Assembly (NCBI RefSeq): GCF_032884065.1
Contig: NC_088879.1
Location: 23,794,038-23,858,037 of the forward strand
DNA: 64,000 nucleotides
Direction: 5' to 3'
Source: Artemia franciscana
Lineage: Eukaryota; Arthropoda; Branchiopoda; Anostraca; Artemiidae
Under the pieces are notes generated by a model. It had not been told where the DNA came from. It ran no database searches and saw only the letters and a list, made by a program, of their open reading frames with translations. Position numbers and translations under genes: made by a program. Below, piece by piece: positions 33,631 to 47,470 of the stretch (positions are counted from its first letter, which is position 1; each line of letters begins with the position of its first letter).

Positions 33631-34439
33631 ACCCCTGAAAGTTAATTTTGAACCACATTCATAGAAGTACATTCAGCCAAATGTACTTCTTAGGCCCCGA
33701 TGGAGCTTCTAAAGATCACCCTGCACATCTTTTAGATCCTGGGATCTCTCGTAAACCAATGGATCTCCTGGAAGACTGCCACGGAGTCGTTGGCCTCCCA
33801 GTACTATAATTTGAATTTTGCTTGAAAATTTATTATATGAAGAGGGCCTCGCAAAATACATTCCAATCGAGTCCCCGCACCTAGTCAATCCAGCCCTACT
33901 TTCTGTCAGAACAGGGTTGCTACATAAAAATTAGGCTTTTTATAAATTTTTCTCAATGACTTGTAGAAAATGTACACAAGTAGTTTGATGACAAGACGCA
34001 AATCTCGTATGGGATATCTGTAACTTTGTGTGATCACAAAGTTATCGATGATCACTTCGAGTTTCTGGCACATTTATAGCTGAAATAATGTATTTTTGGA
34101 CTATACATCAAAATCAGGCTTGTTGAAGCGAGTTGACTTAATACTCTAAAGGGAATCCTAAGCTTCAATTATATTGGAGCAGATTAAATTTTTTCTTGTT
34201 GCATGATACTGTAACGTCACAACTTATGACGAGAGAAAAATGTAACAGAAACAGATGTCACAAATGTACGGAGTTACTTGAAAAATAGGAAGTGAAAAAA
34301 TCCAGATTCAAAATATTTCTGGAAATATGTGGTATTAAGTTTATTCTTAATAGAATTTGTTTTCTATTTATGAAGACACAAATATGAAGAAAATTTCACA
34401 ACTTGATTGTAAAAAATAAGTCATTTTTTTGTCGGGGGA
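33631..34439. other. Intron, no gene recognised
   Basis: AT-rich; probably contains further decayed Helitron sequence next to 33630, but I cannot align it by eye. Confidence 0.4.
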
Positions 34440-34680
34440 GGGGGGGGGGGTCATGTAAGACAATGTGGTCTTAGAGTATTCACCTACCTACCAGGCAAAA
34501 AAGTAATTCACCAGGCAATACCAGGTAAATTACTTTTTTGCATGGGTAGCACTCAGGTGCCCCCTTTTTTCCATGCTTCTTTTTTCTTCTTCACCGCTAG
34601 CTAAGCACTGGAACGTCATACAGAGATGTTTAAGGGCTCATTTCAAAGGAAGCTGTAGTATCTAGTGCCCCATTGCCCAT
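34440..34680 (-). repeat. Inverted copy of the 10260-10410 repeat, with a hairpin
   Basis: TTTTGCATGGGTAGCACTCA and TTAAGGGCTCATTTCAAAGG are reverse complements of words at 10375-10400 and 10290-10320. A hairpin GCAAAAAAGTAATT / AATTACTTTTTTGC spans 34495-34541. Confidence 0.65.
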
Positions 34681-36049
34681 ACAGCTTCCTTTGCCCATTG
34701 CCCATATAGCTTCTTTTAAATTTGTTCAATCAGACCAATCTCTATGGAATACAGAAAGAAGGGATTAGCTTGAAGGTAAACAAAAAAAAAATGGAGCACC
34801 TTCCGGGGATCCATTTGTCCATGGAAATTATCAAACAGCCTAGGATCTTTCACCACTGGGAGAGAACAACAAGATTTCCGTCATTGCTAATTTCGGGAAG
34901 ATTCTTCATAATTTTTTTCACATCAATGATAGCACCTAAATCATTTCGAAGGATGTAATCCTCTTAACAAAATATAACGCCTGTCAATGATAACGCCTAA
35001 ATCATTTCGAAGGACGTAATCCTCTTAATAAAATTACATATGTGCTTGAGAGTCTGAGAATCAATTTGAAAGCAATACCACAAGAGAAGAGGCTATGCAT
35101 AGACAAACAAATGGTGAACTTCAAAGGCCGTCAACAGTTCAAGTAAGAATTGAAGGGTACACGTAACTCTTAAGAGATTGAAGTATTCAGCCGAGCTGGT
35201 TCAAGTAGAATAATACAAAATCTAGAAGTGTACCCTCGAAAAGGTGCGGTGGAAGTTGCTGAACTAGGCCAAGGAGCTGACGACGTCCTACGTCTTGCCA
35301 AAAATGTACCCTGTCCTTAGAATTTCAAGGTATTTTTTCCGTAAAGTTTTATGCTGGTGTACCACTGATTCAAGAACTTTCTGTACTCGAAATCCTTTAA
35401 ATTGGCACTATTCGATCAAGTCGGGCAAAAGGCTGTACTCTAGAAAGTGGTCATAAGTTGATGAAGATGAAGTAAGGAAGTTTTGACTTCCATTGAAGAT
35501 GGAGTAGGGATTGTAATTACAAAATGGTACAGCAACAAGACGGTTCACATCACATCATCATTCGTTGGGTCTTTCCATTCGTTTTGATGGGGTAGCTCAT
35601 TGACCTAGAGTGGTGGCAAATAAGCAGCATTGCCGGCTCTGCCAAGCTTACGCGAAAATTCGATGCAAGTGTCACATCTCCTTATTTCTTGTCCAAGGAC
35701 GAAACTGTTTCACTTCCATTGCAAGCAAACAAATGTTTTTATCTTTATTTTTATAACATTATATGAATAACTACGACATAGCTGACTTTTCAATTATTGA
35801 CTATTAAAAGCCAATAATTCCATATAGGATCATGTCTAAAAAACCTAGAAGGAACTCACGAACTCGACAAACAGTATTGAACCTTCATATTGGCTTCCTA
35901 TGATGAAACAAGAGCCAAGAACTCATATGGCACTTGTGACGAGGTCGGAACCTAAGATAAGACTCGGTACTAGAGTTATCGATTTCATCGTCCTAGCAAG
36001 TCAAGAAGCACCGAAGTCGCCAAAGCACTAGAAATCCCACCAACTCCCC
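34681..36049. other. Intron with a small tandem duplication
   Basis: 34922-34975 and 34985-35037 are ~63-bp tandem copies (CCTAAATCATTTCGAAGGAY GTAATCCTCTTAA). A 27-bp duplication (GCCCATANAGCTTC) lies at 34670-34712. The rest shows no gene. Confidence 0.55.
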
Positions 36050-37549
36050 CAAGGAGATCGGATCTGGTCCGCTAATGTCAATCACGTATCAAGAACTTGG
36101 GTTTATTCTTCCCATCAAATTTTATCCCCATCTCTCCACTCTAATAGTTTTCCAAGATTTTCGATTTCCCACCCTCCACCCCCTACGTTCAGAATTGAAT
36201 GTGGAGCATCTGAGACATTAGATCTTTCTATGTATCAAGTTTCACTGAGATCCGATCACCCATTCGTAAGATAAACCTACCCCTATTTTCACGATTTCAC
36301 CTCCCTCCAGCAACCCCCCCCCAGATGGTCAAACCGGGGGAAACGACTGTTATCAAGTCAATCTGTGCAGGTCCCTGACACGCCTACCAATTTGCGTTGT
36401 CCTCGCACGTCCAAAAGCACTGAAATCGCCAAAGCACTGGAAATCTCCCCCCCCTGACTCCCCCAAGGAGAGCGGATCCGGTCCAGTTATTTCAATTATC
36501 CAGTTATGTCAATTACGTATCTAGAACTTGTGCTTATCCTTCCCACCAAGTTTCATCCCGATCTCTCCACTCTAAGCGTTTTCCAAGATTTCCGATTTCC
36601 CCCTCCAACTCCCCCAAAATATCACTGGTTCCGGTAAGAATTTAAAATAAGAGCTCTGAGACACGAGATCCTTCTAAATATAAAATTTCATCAAGATCCG
36701 ATCACAAGTTTATAAGTTAAAAATACCTCATTTTTACTAATTTTTCCGAATTAACCAAATTACCACCTACTCCCAACTCCCCCAAAGAGAGCAAATCTGG
36801 TCCGGTTATGCCAATCACGTATCTAGAACTTGTGCTTATTCCTTCCACCAAGTTTCATCCCGATCTCTCCACTCTAAGCGTTTTCCAAGATTTCTAGTCT
36901 CCCCCTCCAACTTCCCCCAATGTCACCGGAACCGGCCAAGATTTTAAATAAGAGCTCTGAGACACGAGGTCCTTCTAAATATTAAATTTCATTAACATCC
37001 GATCATTCGTTCGTAAGTTAAAAATACCTCATTTTTTCTAATTTTTCCAAATCAAACCCCTCCTCAACTCCCCCAAAGAGAGCGGATTCGTTCAGCTTGC
37101 GTCAATCACGCATATATGACTTGTGCTTATTCTTCTCACCAAGTATCAGCCCGATGTCTCCACTCTAAGCATTGTACAAGATTTCCAGTTTCCCCCTCCA
37201 ACTCCCCCAGTCTCACCGGATCCTATCAGAATTTAGAATAAGAGCTCTAAGACACAAGATCCTTCTAAATATCAAACTTAATTAAGTTCTGATAACCCGT
37301 TCATAAGTTAAAAATACCTCCTATTTTCTAATCTTTCCGAATTAACCGTCCCTCCACTCCCACCAAGATGGTCGAATCGGGGCAACAACTATTTCTAATT
37401 TTATCTGGTCTAGTCCCTAATACGCCTGCCAACATTGACCGTCCTAGCTTATCTAGAAGTGCACAAACTAGCAAAACCGGGACCGACAGACAGACAGGCA
37501 GAAATCGCGATCGCTATAAGTCACTTGGTAAATACCAAGTGCCATAAAA
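36050..37549 (+). repeat. ~300-bp satellite array ending in a hairpin
   Basis: Four to five monomers. The marker ACCAAGTTTCATCCCGAT or a variant occurs at about 36112, 36545, 36849 and 37139 (last spacings ~305 and ~291 bp). Each monomer also has CTCCAACTCCCCCAA, AATAAGAGCTCTGAGACACG and GTTAAAAATACCTCA. The array ends with GCGATCGC (37507-37514) and the hairpin CACTTGGTA-AA-TACCAAGTG (37522-37541). The same tail ends the copy at 8951-9610, so the array moves or ends as a defined unit. Confidence 0.85.
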
Positions 37550-38802
37550 AACGCAAACAAACGGTTTTTTTCTCTTATATTTTAATAATATTGTCATTTA
37601 AAAACACTTAAAACAAAGCCCCTGATAGTACGTGCCACCACCCCCCCCCCCAAAGAAATTTCCTGGCGAGGGTTATGATACGCCGTCTCGCCTCACCTTT
37701 CTCACCTCTGTCAGCAGGTATGTGAATGTAATATTTTATGCAAAATGGAAAAATATTGTCACAACGGGAAATTAACTATTACCCCCTCCCCTAAGCACCA
37801 ATAATAAAGACATAGACCAAATCCAGGGAATCAAGAGGGATTAGTTAAAAGTTTCTACCTTCCCCTTCTCCCTTCCACAAAACCAGTTTATATTTATCTG
37901 AAGGCTTAATGGGAGCTACTATATTTGTGCATTTGTATTCGCTCTTGCCCCAGAACCGGAGTTACGTTTTTTCTCAGGAGGGGAGAGGGGGGCAAATGTA
38001 GACTTTCCCATCCCCTGCCACACCGACAATTCCGTTAATATTACAATTTTTGCCCAAAAACCTTGCAAGTTTAAGCTTGTTTTGCCACCCCCGGGCGTGT
38101 CATCCAGAGCGCTTGCCTCCACTAGTTCTCCTAGACACGGCCCTGTTCTGCCCCCCCCTGCCTACAAAATTACCAACCAACCCTCTCTTCATGATAGTTA
38201 ATACTCACTTACACATCCCTGTATTTACTTTTATGAAATACAAACAAATTAGTTTAATTAAGAAGAGTTTTAATTAAATGTGAGAAACATTTTTCTGTAA
38301 TAAGAAAGGAGGCACCATCCCGCAGAGAGATTAATTCCTCCCCCGTCCAACCCATACACCTTTATATATTTTTCTGAAGGCTCAAAGACTGTTTGAAAAT
38401 TTGGACATTAAAATGAGCTCTTTTAAGCATCAGTCCCCTGCCTAAGCAATGAATCACTGCTCCTCCTTCAGAATGGCTGATGCGCAATTATGCATCACTG
38501 TACATAGTTTCATTAACAATAAAATGAGTGAACTTAGTTAAATCAAGCATTAAGATAAGCATTCAAATTAACCAATAATCTTGTATGGACTATGTAACTT
38601 TTTAGCAATAAGGGAGCAACCACACGACATTAATCCCTCTGCAAATGGGAAGCTCAATATATAATTTTTTGTTACTTTTCAATCGATTGACTCTCTCAGA
38701 ATTTTCAACTGATAGCAACTTGGTCCACTTTGGGGCAAAATCATAGTTTACTGCCACAAAAGGGCAAAGACTTTCCCTTGGCGCAATCTTTTCGGACACC
38801 TT
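37550..38802. other. Intron, no gene recognised
   Basis: Contains C-rich homopolymer runs (37640, 38150) and decayed repeat-like sequence; no supported ORF. Confidence 0.45.
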
Positions 38803-39245
38803 AAAAGGGCACTAGAATTTTTAATTCCCATCTGACTAAGCCCTCCACGGATCTCCTAGGACCATCAGTTGGATACAATCTCCCCTGTGAAATAAAACAA
38901 TACTAATAAAAGACTCGCAATCATGATATTTTTTCCAGAAAAAAAAACACCAAATGACATTTTTGCAAATAGGAGCTTGAAACCATATATAGCGGTTTTA
39001 CGATATGCTCAATATAATGGTGTGATATTTATTAAAATTATTTGTCTTTTCGGGTATGTTTCCCCTGTTACGAAAACAGGGCAAATTTTATGAGGCTCGT
39101 AGCCTTTGATGATTAGCATTAAAACTCATTAGTTTTATATATCTAGAATCAGCATAAAAAGCCAGATTAAAATTCTGTTTATTAGAATTTAGGTTACTGC
39201 AGGTCAGAGTTGCTCCTTACTTACAGTTCGTTACCACGAACTGTT
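38803..39245 (-). repeat. Dispersed repeat R1, 5' part, inverted
   Basis: Reverse orientation relative to the other copies: AAAAGGGCACTAGAA, ATAGGAGCTTGAAACC, AAATTTTATGAGGCTCGTAG and the terminal palindrome ACAGTTCGTTACCACGAACTGT (39225-39246). Confidence 0.8.
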
Positions 39246-39246
39246 T

Positions 39247-40179
39247 GATAGCTAACAAAGATAAGGAATTTGTGAAAAAAAAATAGTCCTTGGAAATTGA
39301 TGGGAATTCAGTTGTTTTTTTTTAATTATATATTTGTTTCAAGTACAAGGTCAGTAATCAGAGCATTATGTCAGTGCTTTTGCATTTTTCCCAACTATAG
39401 TTTTTTTTAACATTTTGATTACTTTCCAATTTTGATTTTGAAAACAAACATAAACCATGTTTCCGGCACAGGTGCGAAAAGGGAGGATAAAGTATGCAAT
39501 ATACCTCTCAAAGGTTGAAGATAAGAAAAATACGTTATGCATAAAATGTTGAATTGTTTGAAATGAATTTACCATAATAACCTATTTCAAACTTTCACCT
39601 ACAGAAAAAAGCTAAAGGCTTGCCTATTCCCCCTTTCAAGACACACCTCTCCAGGCACAATACTTGAAGGCTTCAAAAAAAAGAAAAAAAAGAGAATGAA
39701 ATGATTAAAACACTGACTCAAGATCCATATCAAACACGAAAAGACTTACTTAGATTTCAGTCTATAATAGTCCCATGGGGTAATCTCAAGTTACTTCTAT
39801 AAAAATGTAAAAATAAAGCACTTAAAATCATAGATCAGTAGCACTCATTACAATTTATATTATGATGATATTCACACTGTTCTATGTTATGGTTCTAAAG
39901 TAATCAGCAAATTTTATGTGAATTTTCGTTTTAAACCATCTAATGTGTACATCATTCCATTTTTCCCTTCTCCTCGCTTTATCGGCCTGTTCGTCTTTTT
40001 TAACATTTCTTACCTCCAAATGCAAGCTTGACATATCTGGGCTCGTGAAGCAATGGGCCTTTATAAAGGCAACAGGCTATTGAGATTTGAGTCTCAACCC
40101 AGTGTGAATGAGTCCACCATAAATAAACCCTGGATTTGTGATAGTGAATATTTTGATATAAATGTAATTTTTCTATCTA
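39247..40179. other. Intron, no gene recognised
   Basis: AT-rich; no supported ORF or repeat on either strand. Confidence 0.45.
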
Positions 40180-40970
40180 CCGCTACTACTAACAACTCAC
40201 TACAGCACCAAGCCACCAGAGGCCAACACGGCCATGCACGATCCTGCTCCATCCCAATCTCTTTAAAGTCTCCCTCTTTACACCCTCCCAGGAAGTTTCA
40301 ATTTTCCTCAAATTTTTCCTAGCAACATCCTACCACCCCAGCCGAGGACTACCTTCTTTTCGCTTAGCTCTAGATGGTTTACCGAAAACGACAATCTGTC
40401 ATCCTTCATCTGCAGAATGTGCCCAAGCCATTTCAACCATTCTCATTGTAGTCTTAGAAAGCGGGACTGAACAATACTTTTCATACAGCCTAGTGTCTGA
40501 AATAGAGTCCGATTAGTCGGGTACCCAAAACAAACCATAGGCAATTTCTCTGGAAAACATCTAGCAAATTTTCCTGTTTTTCAGAGTGCTAATGCTTCAC
40601 AACTATACCTGACCACTGTCATCACTGTAGCTTCCAATATTCTAATCTTGGTTTGCAGACTTATCTTCGTATTCTTTCAAACTACTTTTAACATCTTCAC
40701 TGCACCCACTGTTTTTACAGTAATGCTACCTAAATAAGTGAAGCTGTCTACTTGATTGATCTTGTCGTTACCCAACGTCAACTTCATCTTTGCTTACTCC
40801 AGGCCTTAGCGAATTAGTCTTCTTAATATTAGTTTTCAATCTAATCTCTTACAAATCATCTGCATAATCTGCATAAGTCCAGGAAAGAATTACTCCCCCA
40901 TTTGATTCCGTGTTCTCCCATAGTCTTTGCTATACTCCTTTTCCTAACAGTATGGACAGGAATTTACTTT
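40180..40970 (-). pseudogene. RTE-like retrotransposon, 3' fragment
   Basis: Reverse complement matches about 62460-63376. The (CTA)n-type tail with AACTCACTACAGCACCAAGC (40182-40215) corresponds to the 3' end of the plus-strand element. Inside are RMKDDRLP-like, W(L)GH, KISLQTKIRILEATVMTV and DYADDL (about 40845-40875) equivalents. Many frameshifts, no functional ORF. 5'-truncated, as is usual for non-LTR insertions. Confidence 0.82.
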
Positions 40971-41224
40971 ACAATAAAAAAATGCAATAGAACTGTCATC
41001 TGCAAATATCCCAGCAGCAGACCCACATAAAATTTGTCAATAATATGGCTGGTAGTGGACAGAGGGCTGAAAAAATGTCTAAGCTGATCCTTTCTGTGAA
41101 AAGGCCTCACCACAATATTTTACCAAAAAAATCGGTTATTTTTAGATATTCGGTTAAGTCAAACCCAAAACATGACTATTTCAAAGCTGAATCAAAATCA
41201 GAATATCTCAATTGAAAATATTAC

Positions 41225-41357
41225 CTGAATTTATAAAGGTCGTTACTTTTCTCATGAAAATCAAGACTAAGAAGCTGTTTCTGAATGGATGACAATGTCT
41301 CCACGTCCTCAATGAAATCTGGTAATATCAAATGTTTGAAAGGCTTCGAAAAAACAC
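41225..41357 (-). CDS. OGFOD1: OGFOD1-like prolyl hydroxylase, exon with the LDFHEKSNDLYKF signature
   Basis: Acceptor TCTTTATTCAAG|GTGTTT (exon starts 41357), donor AAATTCAG|GTAATA (ends 41225), 133 nt. It encodes VFSKPFKHLILPDFIEDVET, then LSSIQKQLLSLDFHEKSNDL and YKF. PF.H...P.FI and LDFHEKxNDLYKF are hallmark blocks near the N-terminus of OGFOD1/Tpa1. Two bases at each end are split codons: GT completes a Gly codon with the G left by the exon at 49281, and AG joins the G at 29327 to give Arg. This is the N-terminal part of the double-stranded beta-helix dioxygenase domain. Confidence 0.93.
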
Positions 41358-44300
41358 CTTGAATAAAGACAGAATTGAGCATAAACATTCACTTGTCTTT
41401 CCTATAGCATAACGAAGCGATTTCTATTTCTTTTTGCATTTTGCCGTCACTAATAAAGACAAAAATACTTGAAAAAAAAACAGTCAAATATTATTATATA
41501 TCATAAATGACAGTGCCACAAAAACAAAGCAAAAAATTTACATATTTTGGGGACCAATTCTAGGCCCCTTTTCATCGGAAAGCATAAATCAGACATAATA
41601 ATAAACAAAGTGAAATAAAAGAAGGGGAAAAATTGACATACACCAAAAACTTAAATCCTTCAAAATAATACGCACTTTATTGCAAACAAATTTAAAAGCA
41701 TCACAGCACAACAACAAGAGAGTTCAAACTCTCGACTAAGCAAAAACTACCAATAAAAAAAAAAATAATAATAATGTGCATCCTACCACCCAGAAACAAA
41801 TACATTTATTGACACTTCTTAATATTTTTGAAAAAAAAACTTTTTCTTAATATTTTATTTTACATTGTTTAATCTTTGATAAACCATTTAGGACAGAATG
41901 GTAAACCCTTTCACATTTCATTTTAGAAATTCATACTTAATCCTTTACCCCCCCCCCCAATAATTGGAAAAAGAGCTATAATTTATCAAGTAGTTTTAAA
42001 ACTGGTGCTTGTTTTAAATGTCAACTTTGCTCTTTACTTCAAGCAGATAATTCTTTTTAATTAATCCACGCTTTTTTTAACACAAAGAAAATGTGAAAAA
42101 CAGGGGTCCATTATACTTCATAACATGTTCCAAATTAATATTTTTCCAAATATATTCCCCCTTGAAACCTTATCATCAAGTAAATAGGTGAGCCTAGTTA
42201 ACGGCAAAATTGTATAAATGTTATGTGCTTTTGATTTTACTATATTTGCACAGGTCAAATTTGTTTCCCTGATATTTAAGGTGTTTTTATTCCTAAAAAC
42301 TATCAGTTCATGATTAGATTTTTTAGTTTTAAAACTTTCAATAGTAGAAATGCATAAATCCTCTACATCTGCAAATAGGACTGAAAAGGAATCATTCAAG
42401 AATAAGAAGGTAAATATACAGACAATATAATTTCTTAAATAAATGAGAAATCATTTAAAAAGAAAATAAGACTTAGTGCTTTTTATAATGATAATTGTAC
42501 TATAACTAGATAGGTCAAATCAGTTGTAGTTTGGTCATGGAATTTAGCAGAAAGGGATCCACTCCAGGAATCATTTAACTGTTCTAATTTTTATTTCCAG
42601 TACTGTATTAAATTGGAACTCCAATATAGCTCCAAATTCTTTATTTGTAACTGGAGTGCCTAATAAGCATTTACACCGTAATAATCCTTACGTTTTGGAT
42701 TCAAATACTAGCCATTAAATGTAAAACTGCGTCTATGTATAATACCATGCAGACTTCTTGCTATTTTTTGCTCTTCTAAATATTTCCTTTAACTGGCTCC
42801 AAAAAAAGAATTGAAATGAATGTACAGAGGATTTTTACTGTTATTAGTTGTATTTCATGCAACGCCAGTGCTACTTGTGGGATATTTATCTCTGCATCAG
42901 CACACTGTACGAAATATGTGCTGAGAATAGAATAAAGTGACTTTAAACAAAATATGTATATTTTTCTCCAGTCTAGAAATTTTATGTGCACATATTAGCA
43001 GTAACAGCACACTCTCTTTTTCTTTTCATCAGTTATATCAGGCAGAACTAGGGGACTGAGCTTTGCTTGTGGAGGGAGTTTTATACAAAAAAAAAAACAC
43101 TATACACTGTAAACCCCCCTCAGAAGTGTATAGCCCCCATACCCTGATTTACAGAAGAAAATCTTTTGTAAAATTTTTATAGAATTCGCTTTTTGAACAA
43201 AGATACAAAGGGGAAGGTAATTTTCAAACTCTAGGAGTCTATTTTTCCCTTCCAATTGGCATCCCTGGTAATTTTAATTAATTTAAGATTTCTGTTGCAA
43301 TGATGACAAGAATCATCAAGATTTTCTGGATATTCTTTGTTGTAAGTTAATAGTTCTAACTTCATTTTTTGAATACCTTTAAGTCAAAAATACGGTTCCT
43401 ATTTAAATGTGCAGAATTTGTCACAACATAATGTTAAACAATCTGTAATAATACATTGATTTATCCTGTATCTTTACTTACACAGAGCTATTGTGGTGCC
43501 TATGAATTAGTTTTGGTTATGTGGCCTGATGATATTAATGAAACTTATTAGTAAAAATCAGCAAGCCCACCACTAAATTCATTTAGTAAAAAACCATAAA
43601 TAATATTTTAATAAATCATGCATATTAAAAGTTTAGCACAACAGATTAAGTCTTACAGTGTCAAATCCATTCAAAATAGCATGCAACTGAATTGCACAAT
43701 ACCCCACGCTTTTAGAATAGTGCTTGGTTCAACTAAAAGATTGAGTGTCCCATGCTGGGCTTGGGGGATAGGCACTGCAGCATTAGTGGTGAATCAGGCT
43801 GAAAAAAAAATGAGTGTATACAACAATTGCCTTTGACCACCCAAAAGCTTGTTTACACTATGCAACTGTTATCTGCAGCAACTCATTGCTGACAATTTTA
43901 GTAAAAGCCAAGCACCATAGCTTAATTTTATGTTTGTTTAATGGGTGTTTATTGTTTATTATGTATTGTGCAATGTTTTTAATTTAACCAAGTAGCATAT
44001 TTGTGAACTAGTTGCTTCACTATCACTTTAAGAAAAATATATTATTGAAAACTTAGGGCAGGCACATGCCACCTTTACTTTTTTTCCATTTGGTGTTCAA
44101 TATTCACTACAAAATAATTTCCCAAAACAAGTTTTCAAAAACCTAGAAAACACATTTAGGCTTGTCTTTTTCAAAAATATTCCATGACCCCACTCCTCTA
44201 AAGGACACCCTATCCACCTTTGCCCCCTGGATATGGACTCCTTCTTGCCCCCTCCTCAGTAAAAATACTGTAGCTACACCCCTGCATAAAGATGAAGATT

Positions 44301-44478
44301 TAACTTTTGAAGATTCTATCCTCTAAGTATAAAAAAAATGTCAAGGAATCTAAATTACTTACATTAACAAAAATTGATTGATTGCCTCAAGAACAATATT
44401 TACAATATGTTGCCATGTTCAATTGATGATCTTATCCTGTCTTGGGTATTTGAGATCTGAAGGTCTGACCTTCTAAAC
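41358..44478. other. OGFOD1-like intron, proximal part, no gene recognised
   Basis: AT-rich. An exon-like open frame on the minus strand (42264-42380, after a good TTCCTTTTCAG acceptor) has no clear donor and no recognised domain. Decayed repeat text with CTACACCCCTGC near 44272-44285. Confidence 0.4.
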
Positions 44479-44930
44479 CAGTGATTCTCAAACTTTCTTT
44501 TATTGCAACCCTTTTGCATATCCCCTTTTCTTATTCATTTTGCAACAAAAAAAAAGTTTGGTCATATATTTTTAAACTAAACAAAAGTGGTGTTTTTTTT
44601 ACTTATTACTAACTATTAATGTTATGTTATACTAATCAGCAATACTGTTATGATGGAACTTGCATCTGCTCAGTGTTTTGATTTTTAATTGAGTTTTCTG
44701 GAGGTCGATTTCATGTCATTTTGAGCACACACAATTTTTCCATAAAAACATCATTTGCTGAGGAATCATTTCGTGGCTTTATAAATTCATTTTGTACTCA
44801 TTGGGAATATCAGCAGCATCCAAAGATACATGAAATTGTTTTAAACTAAAACAAGTTCATGTTCAGAGAATCTGTGAAATAATATTGAATGTCAGATTTA
44901 GGGCTTAAAGGTGGTTCTTTCAGCCCCCCC
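44479..44930 (+). repeat. Possible decayed hAT-type repeat
   Basis: ACCAGTGATTCTCAAACTTTC at 44478 is very like the CAGTGGTTCTCAAACTTT ends common to hAT-derived repeats. No matching opposite end was found, so extent and identity are uncertain. Confidence 0.3.
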
Positions 44931-47159
44931 CCCCGACCCAAAAATAAGCAAACAGAGTCCCATTAAAGCAGCAAATTTGTTCAATGTTGGCCATGTCCAG
45001 CCACAGAGTCCCCCACCTGGCTTCAGCACCCAGGCAGCTACCCTGGTGGCCCCCTCCCCTATGAATGGCTCTGCATACATCCCTTTTGCTTGCAATAAAG
45101 TGGCTGCCCTATCATTACAAACTCAACACAAATTTTTCTATTGTCAGTTACTACTTTCCAAGAATGAACAAGTCATGTCTATATGACACCTTTACTTTTT
45201 GTAGTAGACTTCAGCCCTAAAAATTAGAAACTCTTACTAGATGTCTTCTCAGCAAATATATCTTGCAAAGAAGAGTAGTAGGGAATAGAAAGTGATATCT
45301 GTGAATTCACAAAGTAGAAAGGAAATACAGGAGATGGCTTGTCAAAACTAAGATAAGCCTGCATTGCCTAATTCAAGCATCCACAGAAACAGGTCAGTTT
45401 TATTAGTATATATTTATCTTTTTTGTTACTATATGGCATATTTTCAGTTTTCTTTATCATTTTCACTTGTTTTTGGAAAAATGGCTCCAACTTTGTCCTC
45501 TCCCCCAGAATTTTGACAAAATTATGCCACTGCTTGGGAGTTCTTTAAAGTATCTACCTTCTCTTCCCTCTACAAAGGGTCTAAAGCTTTGACAAAAGGA
45601 TAGGCCTTGTGTTGTGCAAGTTAAACTTTCGGAAATTCAACAGAATTCTATATACCTTAGTGTCTGTTTAGAATTTTTTTTTTATATATTCTTAGTTGTA
45701 ATATTATTTATTAATTTTGTCTAATTTTTGAACTTAATCATCTTCTATTACAAAACAATCACAGGTCTGAACACTGTCTATGCTTGAACCTAACAATGAA
45801 ATTCTAGCTGAGAATTCTTTCTCCTTCCAAATGCTCAAAAAACTGTACATGATTCTACTGGCTTTCCAGAACTTATGTTAAATGACTCCTGCTTATATGT
45901 TTCTATCTAAGCTTTTATATTTAGCAAACTTTAACAGCCTCACAAAATGCATCCAGGGGTATATTCATATTCTACCTAGCTAAGTAGTGGGAAAAACTCC
46001 AAATTTACAAGATTGTGTTTCCAAAACCTTAACTCTGCTAAAATAAATATCTTTTTTAGGTCATAGTTAAGAACAGCAAAGACTTGTCTGGTAATACTGG
46101 AGAGTTACAGTTACTCTGAACAAAACATAGAAAATAAAGTTAAAGCAAAGCCATAAGATTCCTTATTTTCTATTCTTTCCAAATATTATAGCCCAGCTGC
46201 TTTTCTGACTATGTACCCTACTTCCACCCTGTGATGATCACCAATATAGCCCTAGAATATGTGAAAAAAAAAATGATTGAAAATATATTAACACTGTATA
46301 ATTAGGGCTTCTCTGAAGAAAAACACAGTAATAAAAGATTAGTAGTACCATCAGACTCCTTATTTTATATCCTTTCTGAGTAACATTGTTACTTTTCTGA
46401 CAATGCACTTTACCCCTGATGGTACCACATATAGCCTCAAGACATAAGAAAATAAATAAAAGACACCAAACAAAGAAAATAATTACATTATAATATACAG
46501 CATATGTCTATTAATCAGATCATCATGTTTCCTTTCATTGTTATACACATTAGTTAAATCATTTCAAACAATATTTTTGTCCATAATTCAATGACATTTT
46601 TCTGTTAGCCATTTCTTTTTATGAATTATTCTTTTCATCAGAAAAGTGTTTAAGTAGTTCAGCAAAAACCTACTGATCAACAATTGCTGGTCAAAATGGC
46701 ACACAAAAATAAAACCCAGCAGTGGATTTTGCTGTTGAAAATTGGCAGTCAACTTAAATTGAAAACCACATGAGCAGGGAAAAACCAATATTGTTAATGA
46801 TGAAAAATCAAACAGATTACTTGGTTCAAATTCCTTTAGTCTTCACCCCCTTACTGGGTTACTGTAATTACCATAACAGAAATCCTTTCATATTTTGTGT
46901 ATTTCAGAGGTAATTGTTGAAAGGATACTTTACTATATATAGAACAGCCAAACTCACCACATGCAATTTTAGAGATTTGTCTTATAGAGAATCAATAATT
47001 CCCAATGGTGGAATAAATTCTAAACATTGCAGGAGTTGTGTGACTGACACTTTGAAACTTGTGTTTTGCTTTTGATGCAAATTCCTGTTTGTATGATTTT
47101 GGTTCTACCATCAACAAAAAATTATTCTATGCTATAAAAGGATTTTGTTACTTTTTGAC
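44931..47159. other. OGFOD1-like intron, no gene recognised
   Basis: Long AT-rich stretch without supported ORFs, RNA genes or repeats shared with the rest of the window. Confidence 0.45.
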
Positions 47160-47470
47160 TATATAGCAAAAAGTCAAGTTTATGGTGTGTAAAACTCAAG
47201 AACAGACCAGTTCTTTGTTAGTTTCTTTCAGCTTAGCATAAGACAAGACAAGTGGCAGAATAGATGGGAAATACATAATTTGGGCTAAATATTTGCACAT
47301 TAAGGGGAGGGGGGAAGGCATAAAGTATTTAGACAATTTGAAGTTAGAAAACAATTCTTACTTCTTAATATGCAGAATGATTGAATCTAAAATATTTTAT
47401 ATGCAAAACCACTATACTTTACCACACCCCATAATTTGCAACCATACAGCCCAAATTAGCTTCTAAAATA
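47160..47470 (+). repeat. Partial copy of the foldback-arm family
   Basis: Shares GTGTAAAACTCAAGAACAGACC, TTCTTTGTTAGTTTCTTTCA, GACAAGTGGCAGAATAGATG and TTTGGGCTAAATATTTGC with 25100-25290. Ends near ACAGCCCAAATTAGCTTC. Confidence 0.75.

Noticed and set aside
37919..38122. Minus-strand 67-codon frame
   Set aside because: Gly/Pro-rich chance frame in C-rich repeat sequence; no motif.
42118..42399. Minus-strand frame after a good acceptor, with HELIVF resembling the OGFOD1 N-terminus
   Set aside because: No GT donor gives the phase needed to join the exon at 41357; the exon at 49281 fits exactly.
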